A stretch of DNA of 13,058 nt from Oscillospiraceae bacterium UBA1230 (lineage in GTDB: Bacteria > Bacillota > Clostridia > Oscillospirales > Oscillospiraceae), in contig DBWU01000036.1 in the NCBI GenBank assembly GCA_002309395.1, forward strand, positions 26,421 through 39,478, given 5' to 3'. The position numbers were made by a program, and so were the translations under genes. The notes beneath the pieces were generated by a model that saw nothing but the letters and a program-made list of their open reading frames with translations, was not told where the DNA came from and ran no database searches. This document shows positions 1 to 5,846 of the stretch, piece after piece (position 1 is the first letter of the stretch; each line of letters begins with the position of its first letter).

Positions 1-315
1 GAAGGGCTTTGTCACGTAGTCGTCGGCGCCGGTCATCAGTCCGGTCACCTTGTCCATCTCTTGAGAACGGGCGGTGAGCATGATGATGCCGATCTGCGGA
101 TTGCCGGCACGGATCCGGCGGCAGACCTCAAACCCGTCAATACCGGGCAGCATAATGTCCAGAAGCGCCACCCGCACGTCCCGATGGAGCCGGAGCTTTT
201 CCAGCGCCTCTTCACCCGTTTCCGCCTCCACGACCTCATAGCCGGCGCGGATCAGATTGATCACGATAAAGCTGCGGATATTCGCCTCGTCCTCCAGCAC
301 AAGCACCTTTTTCAT
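1..315 (-). CDS. Response regulator, receiver domain (partial, C-terminus beyond left edge)
   Basis: DNA-binding-type two-component response regulator, of which only the first 105 residues lie in the window. It starts at ATG 315 and the frame stays open to base 1. The receiver fold is clear: MKKVLVLEDE at the N-terminus with the acidic pair E8/D9, the phospho-acceptor D53 in LLDIMLPG, the switch threonine T81 in IIMLTAR, and the conserved lysine K103 in YVTKPF. Such domains accept phosphate from a partner histidine kinase and change the activity of an attached output domain. The output domain is not visible; the sequence style resembles OmpR/PhoP-type regulators, which is inference. The gene follows the lipoprotein gene by 12 nt, and its ribosome binding site AAAGGAG (329 down to 323) overlaps the lipoprotein stop codon, so the two are very likely co-transcribed and translationally coupled. 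A histidine kinase may lie further left, outside the window. Confidence 0.93.
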   Translation of the reverse strand, partial: MKKVLVLEDEANIRSFIVINLIRAGYEVVEAETGEEALEKLRLHRDVRVALLDIMLPGIDGFEVCRRIRAGNPQIGIIMLTARSQEMDKVTGLMTGADDYVTKPF

Positions 316-327
316 CGTCTTTCTCCT

Positions 328-1635
328 TTATGAAAGATTTGTCCACTGCTGTACGGTCAAATGAAAGTTCTGCCGCAAAAAGTCCTCTGTCAGATTCCAA
401 TCGACGCCGTAGAACAGGATCTCGCCGGCGTATACGGTGGCGGTTTGCCGCCGCAGGATCACGCGGTTGCCGCGCATGGCGCGGTTTTCCCGGTTCTCGC
501 CGGTCAGCGTATAGATCGCCGCCACGGCTTTCCCATCTACCTGAATGAGGAGCTGCCACTCGTTGGCGCTGAGCTCATACGCCTGCGCGTTTACCCGGTC
601 GCGCCACTCCTGCGGCAATGTGAAATACCAGCCGCCGGAGGCGCTGTGGTAGGTAGTGCCCACTACCTTGGTCTTGCCGTAGCTGTCCAGCTGCAGCCAG
701 TGGATCAAGCCGTCCGACGCCTGATCGGAGGCAGGGGAGGGGATCTCTGTGATCCCGTCGCCGTTGATGTCCTGCGGCCGGAGCTGCATATAGGGGAACG
801 CTACGCCGGAACTGCCTGTCCAGCGGTCTATGGCAACGTTGACAAGTCCGCTGCCCTGCCGGAAGATCAGCACGTCCGTCACCGCCACATTTTCCGCGTT
901 GACGCCGGTGACGAACACGGCGGGCGTTTCCTCGTCCAGCTTGCCGGATACCACGCTGCCCTGGGTCAGATCCGCCATGGTGCCGGACAGGTGGGTGGTA
1001 TACGCCGCCGTCATGCTGTCCTCACGCCAGCTGTAAAATTCCGCCACGCTGCCGCCGCTTTCGTCGGAGCGGAGCAGCAGCAGACTGGGGATCCCGTCAC
1101 CGTCCAGCTCTTCGATGCTGTAACGCACGTAACCGCTTTGGAGCAGTACGGAAGGCTCCGCCGCCACGTGATAGGCCGCCACCGTCTGCACGTCGGAGCT
1201 GATGCGCCAGCCTACCACCAACTCCGACTGCCCGTCGCCGGTCAAGTCGCGGTACGATACGCTGTCCACCGAAGTGCCGCTGCTTTCGATGGTACACAGG
1301 CGGTCATATGTGTCGTCATTGGCGCGGAAAATAAAAATCTTCAAAGGCTTTTCGTCACTGCTGCGGCGGAAGAAAGCCACCGCCTCCTCATCCCCATCGC
1401 CGTCCAGATCCACCATTTGAACGGACTGGATGTTTCGCCCGCTGGCAGGGGAGGCATATTCGTATCCCTCGGCGATCAGCTCGCTGATCTGCCGGGAAAG
1501 ATCGGTATATTCGATCGGCAGCTGCGGCAGGGTGAAGAGGCTTTCCGCCGTAGAGTTGAACGTACAGCCGCTCAACAGCACGCCCAGCAGGATACCGCCG
1601 CAAAGCAGCAGACTTGAGCGGATCTTTCGGATCAT
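328..1635 (-). CDS. Secreted lipoprotein with FG-GAP/VCBS-like DxDGDG repeats
   Basis: 435-residue predicted lipoprotein. The N-terminus has a basic start (MIRKIR), a hydrophobic stretch and a lipobox LLSGC with the lipidated cysteine at C24, so the mature protein should be anchored to the outer face of the cytoplasmic membrane. Four calcium-site-like motifs are spaced along the chain: DLDGDGDEE (76-84), DLTGDGQSE (130-138), ELDGDGIPS (176-184) and DINGDGITE (289-297). Each is followed by a short hydrophobic strand (such as AVAFF or LVVGW), the pattern of FG-GAP/VCBS beta-propeller blades. The start ATG at 1635 is preceded by AAAGGAGG (1650 down to 1643). The specific function is not recognised. 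Its position immediately upstream of a response regulator suggests, as inference only, an extracytoplasmic accessory to a two-component system. No peptidase or kinase motif was seen. Confidence 0.88.
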   Translation of the reverse strand: MIRKIRSSLLLCGGILLGVLLSGCTFNSTAESLFTLPQLPIEYTDLSRQISELIAEGYEYASPASGRNIQSVQMVDLDGDGDEEAVAFFRRSSDEKPLKIFIFRANDDTYDRLCTIESSGTSVDSVSYRDLTGDGQSELVVGWRISSDVQTVAAYHVAAEPSVLLQSGYVRYSIEELDGDGIPSLLLLRSDESGGSVAEFYSWREDSMTAAYTTHLSGTMADLTQGSVVSGKLDEETPAVFVTGVNAENVAVTDVLIFRQGSGLVNVAIDRWTGSSGVAFPYMQLRPQDINGDGITEIPSPASDQASDGLIHWLQLDSYGKTKVVGTTYHSASGGWYFTLPQEWRDRVNAQAYELSANEWQLLIQVDGKAVAAIYTLTGENRENRAMRGNRVILRRQTATVYAGEILFYGVDWNLTEDFLRQNFHLTVQQWTNLS

Positions 1636-1678
1636 ACCGCAACCTCCTTTACATAAATGGACATACGCCTACAAAACT

Positions 1679-1687
1679 ATCATACCA
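1679..1687 (-). promoter_or_regulatory. Candidate extended -10 promoter for the lipoprotein-response regulator unit
   Basis: Read on the minus strand the sequence is TGG-TATGAT, an extended -10 (TGn) joined to a hexamer matching TATAAT at five of six positions. No good -35 hexamer is visible 16-18 nt upstream. An A/T-rich tract at about 1711-1726 lies roughly 40-55 nt upstream of the expected start and could act as an UP element. Transcription would begin near 1672, giving a leader of about 37 nt. Confidence 0.5.
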
Positions 1688-1758
1688 TATCTTCCTTCTC
1701 TTTGGTAGCGTTTTTTTTATTTTTAAAGCGCATCTTAACAAAGCCGCAAGACAAACGG

Positions 1759-1787
1759 TTGCAAATGCGGCGCGACCGGTGTATAAT
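1759..1787 (+). promoter_or_regulatory. Sigma-A type promoter of the 60-residue orphan gene
   Basis: TTGCAA (1759-1764), a 17-nt spacer and a perfect TATAAT (1782-1787). The expected start near 1794 gives a leader of about 25 nt before ATG 1818, with a GGGAGG ribosome binding site in between. Confidence 0.8.
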
Positions 1788-1817
1788 AGCGCCATCACGA
1801 ACAGGGAGGGCGGGACT

Positions 1818-2000
1818 ATGAATCCCTATATCCGGCAACAGGTGGAAAACATGATGGATCAGGCGGAGACGTTTGCCAAGGGCTGTCAGAAGGCGGCGCT
1901 GAAGGACGACGGGACCATGGATCTGGCGGAGCAGTATACGATTGCCGCCATCGAGCGCGTGACCGAGGAATTTATCAAGGGATTGAAGAAGATCTGCTGA
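1818..2000 (+). CDS. Small orphan protein of 60 residues, function unknown
   Basis: Starts at ATG 1818 with a purine-rich AGGGAGGG ribosome binding site at about 1803-1810 and ends with TGA at 1998-2000. The frame is open further upstream to 1614, but that extension would begin before the promoter at 1759-1787, so ATG 1818 is preferred. The protein (MNPYIRQQVENMM...FIKGLKKIC) is charged and shows two likely amphipathic helices, about residues 4-28 and 35-58, joined by a short KDDG turn: a helical-hairpin shape. There is no signal peptide or membrane segment, and it ends in a C-terminal cysteine. I do not recognise the family. The gene stands alone between its own promoter and a terminator, pointing to independent expression in growing cells. 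It is convergent with spoIIID. Confidence 0.75.
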   Translation: MNPYIRQQVENMMDQAETFAKGCQKAALKDDGTMDLAEQYTIAAIERVTEEFIKGLKKIC

Positions 2001-2013
2001 TGAGCGCATACAT

Positions 2014-2045
2014 AAAAAGCCGCCGGGACCGTCCGGCGGCTTTTT
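2014..2045. terminator. Bidirectional intrinsic terminator between the orphan gene and spoIIID
   Basis: A strong GC-rich hairpin, AAAAAGCCGCCGG (2014-2026) pairing with CCGGCGGCTTTTT (2033-2045) around a 6-nt loop. An A-run on the left and a T-run on the right let it work in both directions. It lies 13 nt after the orphan stop codon and 2 nt beyond the spoIIID stop codon. Confidence 0.92.
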
Positions 2046-2047
2046 AT

Positions 2048-2305
2048 TTACGATCCTTTGTATTTCCGGCGTGTTGCCATACCGCCCCGGATATGGCGCT
2101 GAGCTTTGTTTTCCTCCAGGATCTCCTTGACCTGCAGCCACAGCCCCCGGTGACAAAGAGGCAGCCGTTCCGACAGATCCTTATGTACCGTGGATTTGCT
2201 CACGCCGAATTTTTGCGCGGCGGCACGGACGGTCGCGCGGTTTTCTATCAGGTAAAGAGCCAGTTGCTCGGCTCGCTGCTCCAGATTCTCTTTGATGCTC
2301 ACCAC
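2048..2305 (-). CDS. spoIIID: Sporulation transcriptional regulator SpoIIID
   Basis: 85-residue DNA-binding protein with the SpoIIID hallmark: TVRAAAQKFGVSKSTVHKDL (25-44) forming the helix-turn-helix, then SERLP, VKEIL (59-63) and HIRGG-ATRRKYK (71-83). In spore formers SpoIIID is made in the mother cell under sigma-E, and it activates and represses many mother-cell genes to prepare the switch to sigma-K. Length fits the family (about 80-95). There is no ATG. Translation begins at GTG 2305 or the adjacent GTG 2302; AGGGAG (2310 down to 2305) lies very close to both, so the exact start is uncertain by one codon. It is a single-gene unit here, flanked by a small orphan gene and an aminotransferase rather than by cell-shape genes as in Bacillus. 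Confidence 0.95.
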   Translation of the reverse strand: MVSIKENLEQRAEQLALYLIENRATVRAAAQKFGVSKSTVHKDLSERLPLCHRGLWLQVKEILEENKAQRHIRGGMATRRKYKGS

Positions 2306-2330
2306 TCCCTATCTGTGCTTTGACGGTATA

Positions 2331-2362
2331 TCTATATGCATCGCCGCCGCCGGATAGAATAC
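2331..2362 (-). promoter_or_regulatory. Candidate sigma-E-like promoter of spoIIID
   Basis: On the minus strand CATATAGA (2338 down to 2331) resembles the sigma-E -10 (CATACAAT). GTATTCT (2362 down to 2356) could serve as a poor -35 at 17 nt, longer than the usual 14-15 nt spacing. The site lies about 26 nt upstream of the start codon, and family knowledge predicts sigma-E control. The match is weak. Confidence 0.3.
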
Positions 2363-2368
2363 CGGCGG
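2347..2368. repeat. Inverted repeat in the spoIIID-aminotransferase gap
   Basis: CCGCCGG (2347-2353) and CCGGCGG (2362-2368) form a perfect 7-bp stem around the 8-nt A/T-rich loop ATAGAATA. There is no T-run, so it is not an intrinsic terminator. It overlaps the proposed -35 region of spoIIID and could be an operator, or chance in GC-rich DNA. Confidence 0.35.
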
Positions 2369-2418
2369 AACGCGCCCCGATCCGGCCGCATCCCTTTCGG
2401 GCGGACGGGAAATTTCTG

Positions 2419-2448
2419 TTGCAAAATAAAACGGCAATGGGGTATAAT
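2419..2448 (+). promoter_or_regulatory. Sigma-A type promoter of the aminotransferase-DUF2461 operon
   Basis: TTGCAA (2419-2424), an 18-nt spacer and a perfect TATAAT (2443-2448). The start is expected near 2455, leaving an unusually long leader of about 160 nt before ATG 2616. Confidence 0.8.
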
Positions 2449-2506
2449 GACCCTGCGTATAAAACGATACAGCCTCCGTGCCGATATATATGAAAGGCAA
2501 AGGTTT

Positions 2507-2586
2507 GGCGCTCCATGCGCCGTCGGCAGATGAATTAAGTAAAAACGCCGGGAAGCAACGGCCGAAGAGCGGTCGCCGATTTCCCG
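2507..2586 (+). other. Structured 5' leader of the aminotransferase mRNA
   Basis: Two hairpins can be drawn by hand. The first is GGCGC/GCGCC (2507-2511 with 2517-2521, 5-nt loop). The second is two-tiered: outer stem CGGGAA/TTCCCG (2549-2554 with 2581-2586), an asymmetric internal loop (GCAA opposite CCGAT), and inner stem CGGCCG/CGGTCG (2559-2564 with 2570-2575, one G-U pair) closed by AAGAG. The second ends 14 nt before the AAGGAG ribosome binding site (2601-2606). No T-run follows, so it is not a terminator. It does not match any riboswitch consensus I can recall. A regulatory role is inference. Confidence 0.45.
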
Positions 2587-2615
2587 AACGGCAAGAAAAA
2601 AAGGAGAGAAGCGTT

Positions 2616-3806
2616 ATGAAATTTTCCAGCAAGGTCGAGCGGTGCCGTCTTTCCCCCATGCGGAAATTCCACCCCTACGCGGTGGCGGCGGAGGCCAAGG
2701 GCCGCCGCATCTATCACCTGAATATCGGCCAGCCCGATATCGCCACGCCCCAGGCGTGCATGGACGCGGTGCATCATTTCAGCCAGAAAGTGCTGGCGTA
2801 CGCGCCGTCGCCGGGGATCCCGGAGCTGATCGAGGCGATCCGGGGGTATTATGACGCGCTGGATATGCACTTTTCCCCCGATGAGATCCTCGTCACCACC
2901 GGCGGCAGTGAGGCGCTGGCGATCGCCCTGCAATGCATTCTGGACGAGGGCGACGAGATCTTGATCCCGGAGCCGTTCTATCCCAACTACAATACCATGA
3001 CCGCCACCTGCGGCGCCTACATCCATCCCATTCCCACCTCACCGCAGGACGGTTATCATTATGCCGACCGCGCCAAGATCGAGGCGGAGATCACCCCCCG
3101 TACCCGCGCCATGCTCATCACCAACCCCGGCAACCCCACCGGCGCGCTGCTCACGGAGGAGGAGATGCGGATGCTGGTGGACGTGGCGAAGGAACACGAC
3201 CTGTTTTTGATCGGCGACGAGGCGTATCGCGAATTCTTCTACGGCGGCGAGGGGCTCCGCTCCTTCGGCAAGTACGAAGACGCCGCGGAAAACGTGATCC
3301 TGGCGGATACGGTCTCCAAGCGGTTCTCCGCCTGCGGCGCCCGGATCGGATGCCTGATCTCCCGTAACCATACGCTGTTGGGTCACGCCATGAAATACTG
3401 CCAGAGCCGCCTCTCCGTGGCGACGCTGGATCAGGTGGCGGCCGCCGCGCTGTACACGGTGGGACCGGAATACTTCACCGCCGTACGGGAGGAGTATAAG
3501 CGCCGCCGCGACACGGTGATGGAGGCGCTGAAAAAGATCCCCGGCGTGGTGTGCCAGACGCCGCGCGGTGCGTTCTATCTGATGGCGGCTCTGCCGGTGG
3601 ACGACGCCGACGCGTTCCAGAAATGGCTTCTGGAGGAGTTTGAGGACAACGGCGACACCGTGATGTTCGCGCCCGGCGAGCCGTTCTACGCCACACCCGG
3701 CAAGGGCAAAAACGAGATCCGCATCGCCTACGTGCTGTGCCAGAAAGATCTGGAGCGCGCCATGGAACTGCTTGCCAAGGGCATCGAGGCGTACAATGCG
3801 CGATAA
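2616..3806 (+). CDS. Class I/II pyridoxal-phosphate aminotransferase
   Basis: 396-residue PLP-dependent aminotransferase, fold type I, of the aspartate-aminotransferase-like group; it should move an amino group between an amino acid and a 2-oxo acid in the cytoplasm. Visible motifs in order: LNIGQPD (35-41); TTGGSEA (94-100), the phosphate-binding stretch; NPGNPTG (170-176); DEAY (201-204), whose D201 contacts the PLP pyridine nitrogen; SKRFSACGARIG (234-245), with Schiff-base lysine K235 and R243; and IRIAY (368-372), with R369 expected to bind the substrate alpha-carboxylate. Substrate is not determinable from the sequence. ATG 2616 is chosen because AAGGAG (2601-2606) lies 9 nt upstream and the protein then has the usual family length; the open frame reaches back to 2478, but that part shows no family motif. 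It overlaps the next gene by 11 nt. Confidence 0.93.
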   Translation: MKFSSKVERCRLSPMRKFHPYAVAAEAKGRRIYHLNIGQPDIATPQACMDAVHHFSQKVLAYAPSPGIPELIEAIRGYYDALDMHFSPDEILVTTGGSEALAIALQCILDEGDEILIPEPFYPNYNTMTATCGAYIHPIPTSPQDGYHYADRAKIEAEITPRTRAMLITNPGNPTGALLTEEEMRMLVDVAKEHDLFLIGDEAYREFFYGGEGLRSFGKYEDAAENVILADTVSKRFSACGARIGCLISRNHTLLGHAMKYCQSRLSVATLDQVAAAALYTVGPEYFTAVREEYKRRRDTVMEALKKIPGVVCQTPRGAFYLMAALPVDDADAFQKWLLEEFEDNGDTVMFAPGEPFYATPGKGKNEIRIAYVLCQKDLERAMELLAKGIEAYNAR

Positions 3807-4497
3807 GGAGAAAACCGGCACGTTTGCCGGCTATACCCAGGAGACGGTGGATTTTCTCTGGGGCATCCGTTTCAACAACGACCGGGAATGGTTTATGCCC
3901 CGTAAGGAACTCTATCAGCAGCAGCTTTTAGAGCCAACCCGTGCGCTGGGAGAACAGGTCTATGCGGCGCTGTGCCGGAGTATGCCCCGTGAACCGCTGC
4001 TGTTGAAAGTGTCCCGTATTTATCGGGACGCCAGGCGGCTCCACGGCAGAGGCCCGTATAAGGACCACCTGTGGTTTTCCGTTTCTGCGCCGCTGGAGGA
4101 CTGGACGGGTCATCCCGCCTTCTACTTTGAGATCGCGCCGGAGTATTACAGCTACGGCATGGGATTCTGGGCGCCGCCGCCGGAGTTGATGGCGGCGTAT
4201 CGCCGGGATATCGAGGAGCGCCCGGAGACGTTGGGCAAGCTGGTGCGCCGTTTCAACCGGCAGACCGCGTTTACCCTGTCAGGCTCCGACTATGCCCGAC
4301 CGAAAGGACGGGTGAGCGACCTGCTGCAGCCGTGGTACGATAAACGCTCGGTCAATCTGGAGCATACCGCGCCGCTGGATGAGACCATCTTTTCTTCCGC
4401 GCTGGCGGAGAAAATCATCGCCGGACTGGACGAGCTGGTGCCGTTTTACCGCTATTTTTCCGCCCTGTGCGCCGCCGTATATCATACCGGGGCATAA
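3796..4497 (+). CDS. DUF2461 family protein (TIGR02453-like)
   Basis: 233-residue protein of the DUF2461 family, widespread in bacteria but without a settled function. Two family blocks are clear: FLWGIRFNNDREWFMPRKELY (20-40), compare the family pattern FL..L..NN.REWF...K..Y, and the arginine-rich SRIYRDARR-L...GPYKDHLWF (about 75-98), compare RIYRD.RFS.DK.PYK. No signal peptide or membrane segment is seen, so it is presumably cytoplasmic. ATG 3796 lies inside the last codons of the aminotransferase gene, with GAGG at 3786-3789 as ribosome binding site, indicating translational coupling. Length fits the family. Whether it is functionally tied to the aminotransferase is unknown; co-transcription is the only link. 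Confidence 0.9.
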   Translation: MRDKEKTGTFAGYTQETVDFLWGIRFNNDREWFMPRKELYQQQLLEPTRALGEQVYAALCRSMPREPLLLKVSRIYRDARRLHGRGPYKDHLWFSVSAPLEDWTGHPAFYFEIAPEYYSYGMGFWAPPPELMAAYRRDIEERPETLGKLVRRFNRQTAFTLSGSDYARPKGRVSDLLQPWYDKRSVNLEHTAPLDETIFSSALAEKIIAGLDELVPFYRYFSALCAAVYHTGA

Positions 4498-4511
4498 ATA
4501 CGCAAAAGAAG

Positions 4512-4548
4512 GAACCTGACGCAAACTGTTGCGGCAGGTTCTTTTTTT
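4512..4548. terminator. Strong intrinsic terminator between DUF2461 and ylbJ
   Basis: GAACCTG (4512-4518) pairs with CAGGTTC (4535-4541). Inside, after one A-G mismatch, CGCAA (4520-4524) pairs with TTGCG (4529-4533) around the 4-nt loop ACTG. Seven T residues follow (4542-4548). On the minus strand the stem is followed by CCTTCTTTT, so it probably also terminates ylbJ, whose stop codon is at 4547-4549. Confidence 0.93.
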
Positions 4549-5440
4549 ATCCGACCCAGTGCCACGCGACCGCCGCCAGCACCGCGGAAAGACAGCCCTG
4601 CGCCGCCTTGCCTGCCAGATAGCGCCCCATGGACAGCCGGGTGTTCTCCAGCACGGCGGCGGTCTGGCAGTGGACGCTGACGCCGCCCCACCCCAGCATT
4701 GCCGCCGCCCAGACGAATCCGGCGCGGCGGTCGGCTACGCGGGAGACGCCGGCGGTCAGCTCAAACAAGCCGCACAGCCACGGCGGAAGCGTTCCCAGCC
4801 GGCATTCCGCCAGCGACAGGAGCACCTGAAAGAACACCACGAACGCGCAGACCGATACCATGCCGTAGGCACCGCCGGATACGGCGCGGACCAGCGCGCC
4901 AGTGGCGGACGGCTCATCACCCCGTTTGACCGGCGGAGCCGCCGCTTTTTTGGCGGAGCGAAAGAACTGCGCCGTGACGAGGGCGGAAACGATATGGATG
5001 AGATAAAGGCTTCCGGGCGCCGCCGGCGCGGCGAACCGTCCGCCGGCGATGCCGAGGATAAACGCCGGACCGCAGTTGTTGCAAAACGCCAACAGCCGCT
5101 CCGCCTCGCCGGAGGATATCTGCCGCGCCCGTAAAAGCTCACCCACCGTCCGTCCGCCGGTGGGATAGCCGCCCACGGCGCCCAGCAAAAACGCGGAGAC
5201 GCCCGCGCCCGAACAACCCAGGACTCTGCCCAGAACCGGCGATAAAAGCCGCTGACAGCTTTCCGCCGCCCCCAGCGATACGAACAGGGACGAGGCGACG
5301 AAAAACGGGAACAGGGACGGGATCACCGTCCGGGCGCACAGGGAAAGACCGCCTCGTACCGCCGCGGCTGCTTCTCTGCCGTACAGGAGCAGTGCCGCCA
5401 TCAGCGCCAGAATACCGGCGAGCGTGATCCAACGCTTCAA
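4547..5440 (-). CDS. ylbJ: YlbJ-like sporulation integral membrane protein
   Basis: 297-residue polytopic membrane protein of the YlbJ/nucleoside-recognition (Gate) type. Recognisable parts are an N-terminal membrane segment (5-22), VIPSLFPFFVASSLFVSLG (39-57), AFLLGAVGGYPTGGRTV (83-99), FCNNCGPAFILGIAGG (119-134), a central hydrophobic helix (190-210) and MLGWGGVSVHCQT (248-260). The glycine-rich PTGG and NNCGPAF stretches are characteristic. In Bacillus, YlbJ is made in the mother cell under sigma-E and is needed for normal spore formation; the transported substrate, if any, is not known. This protein is shorter than Bacillus YlbJ (about 400). The start is TTG 5440, with GGGAGG (5455 down to 5450) at a suitable distance and a second AGGAG (5447 down to 5443) very close. 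It is divergent from yqfC and convergent with the DUF2461 gene. Confidence 0.85.
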   Translation of the reverse strand: MKRWITLAGILALMAALLLYGREAAAAVRGGLSLCARTVIPSLFPFFVASSLFVSLGAAESCQRLLSPVLGRVLGCSGAGVSAFLLGAVGGYPTGGRTVGELLRARQISSGEAERLLAFCNNCGPAFILGIAGGRFAAPAAPGSLYLIHIVSALVTAQFFRSAKKAAAPPVKRGDEPSATGALVRAVSGGAYGMVSVCAFVVFFQVLLSLAECRLGTLPPWLCGLFELTAGVSRVADRRAGFVWAAAMLGWGGVSVHCQTAAVLENTRLSMGRYLAGKAAQGCLSAVLAAVAWHWVG

Positions 5441-5460
5441 CGCTCCTCACCTCCCTGCCT

Positions 5461-5468
5461 ACTGTATG
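5461..5468 (-). promoter_or_regulatory. Candidate sigma-E -10 element for ylbJ
   Basis: On the minus strand the bases read CATACAGT, seven of eight matching the sigma-E -10 consensus CATACAAT. The -35 region about 15 nt upstream (GACATGG) is a poor match. The implied start near 5454 would put the first SD-like GGGAGG right at the transcript end, leaving the closer AGGAG (5447-5443) to act. Confidence 0.45.
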
Positions 5469-5478
5469 CGATCTGCGC

Positions 5479-5497
5479 CCTGTCCATGTCGGACAGG
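5479..5497. repeat. Perfect palindrome between ylbJ and yqfC
   Basis: CCTGTCC (5479-5485) and GGACAGG (5491-5497) form a 7-bp inverted repeat around ATGTC. It is centred in the 100-bp divergent intergenic region, between the two sigma-E-like -10 elements. The downstream bases CAAGATTTT are too weak a T-run to make it a convincing terminator. It could be an operator. Confidence 0.5.
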
Positions 5498-5517
5498 CAA
5501 GATTTTCCCGTGTGCGG

Positions 5518-5525
5518 CATAGGGT
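5518..5525 (+). promoter_or_regulatory. Weak candidate sigma-E -10 element for yqfC
   Basis: CATAGGGT keeps the CATA...T framework of the sigma-E -10 (CATACAAT). No convincing -35 is visible, and the implied start overlaps the ribosome binding site. It is kept as a candidate only because yqfC belongs to the sigma-E regulon in other spore formers. Confidence 0.25.
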
Positions 5526-5540
5526 TAGGGAGGAAAGGGC

Positions 5541-5834
5541 GTGATACGGTTGGAACGGCGGCGCAGATGGGTCAAGGCGGAATGGGATGTGATGGAGAAA
5601 CTGGATCTGCCGGCAGGGATCGCGCCGGACCTTCCCACGGTGGAGCTGTCCGGCAACCGGGAGATCTACGTGGCAGGGCACCGGGGCGTACTCTCTTACA
5701 GCACGGAGCTGGTGGAGATCAACGGCGGCGCGCTGGTGATCCGCGTGGGCGGCAGAGACTTGCAGCTTCTTGCCATGACGGACACGGAACTGCGCTTAAA
5801 CGGCGTCATCACGCGGCTGGAGCTGATCGGATAA
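5541..5834 (+). CDS. yqfC: Sporulation protein YqfC (YabP/YqfC family)
   Basis: 97-residue protein of the YabP/YqfC family. Typical features are LDLPAGIAPDLPTVELSGNREIYVAGHRGVLSYS (a split reading: LDLP at 21-24, PTVELSGNREIYVAGHRGVL at 32-51) and the C-terminal LNGVITRLELIG (86-97), giving a compact all-beta protein. In spore formers yqfC is read with yqfD in the mother cell; its exact role is not defined. GTG 5541 is the start, with GGAGG at 5529-5533, 7 nt upstream. It is the first gene of a plus-strand cluster that continues to mutS2 and is followed by yqfD after 12 nt. No transmembrane segment is visible. Confidence 0.92.
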   Translation: MIRLERRRRWVKAEWDVMEKLDLPAGIAPDLPTVELSGNREIYVAGHRGVLSYSTELVEINGGALVIRVGGRDLQLLAMTDTELRLNGVITRLELIG

Positions 5835-5846
5835 CGGAGGCGGAGC

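Noticed and set aside
361..1617. 418-codon plus-strand open frame opposite the lipoprotein gene
   Set aside because: The product has no recognisable domain and no ribosome binding site. The minus-strand frame has a lipobox, repeats and a strong ribosome binding site. Long antisense frames are expected in GC-rich genes.
1614..1817. Upstream extension of the orphan small gene to ATG 1614
   Set aside because: The sigma-A promoter at 1759-1787 lies inside this stretch, so it would not be transcribed with the gene.
2478..2615. 46-codon N-terminal extension of the aminotransferase
   Set aside because: It has no family similarity and no ribosome binding site at 2478 or 2490, and it would translate through the structured leader. 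ATG 2616 has a well-placed AAGGAG and gives normal family length.
2455..2615. Known riboswitch class in the aminotransferase leader
   Set aside because: Compared from memory with c-di-GMP-I, THF, ZTP, fluoride and guanidine consensus sequences, none matched. It is reported only as an unassigned structured leader.
3039..3821. 260-codon minus-strand open frame opposite the aminotransferase
   Set aside because: It is a shadow frame. The plus strand carries the full PLP-enzyme motif set.
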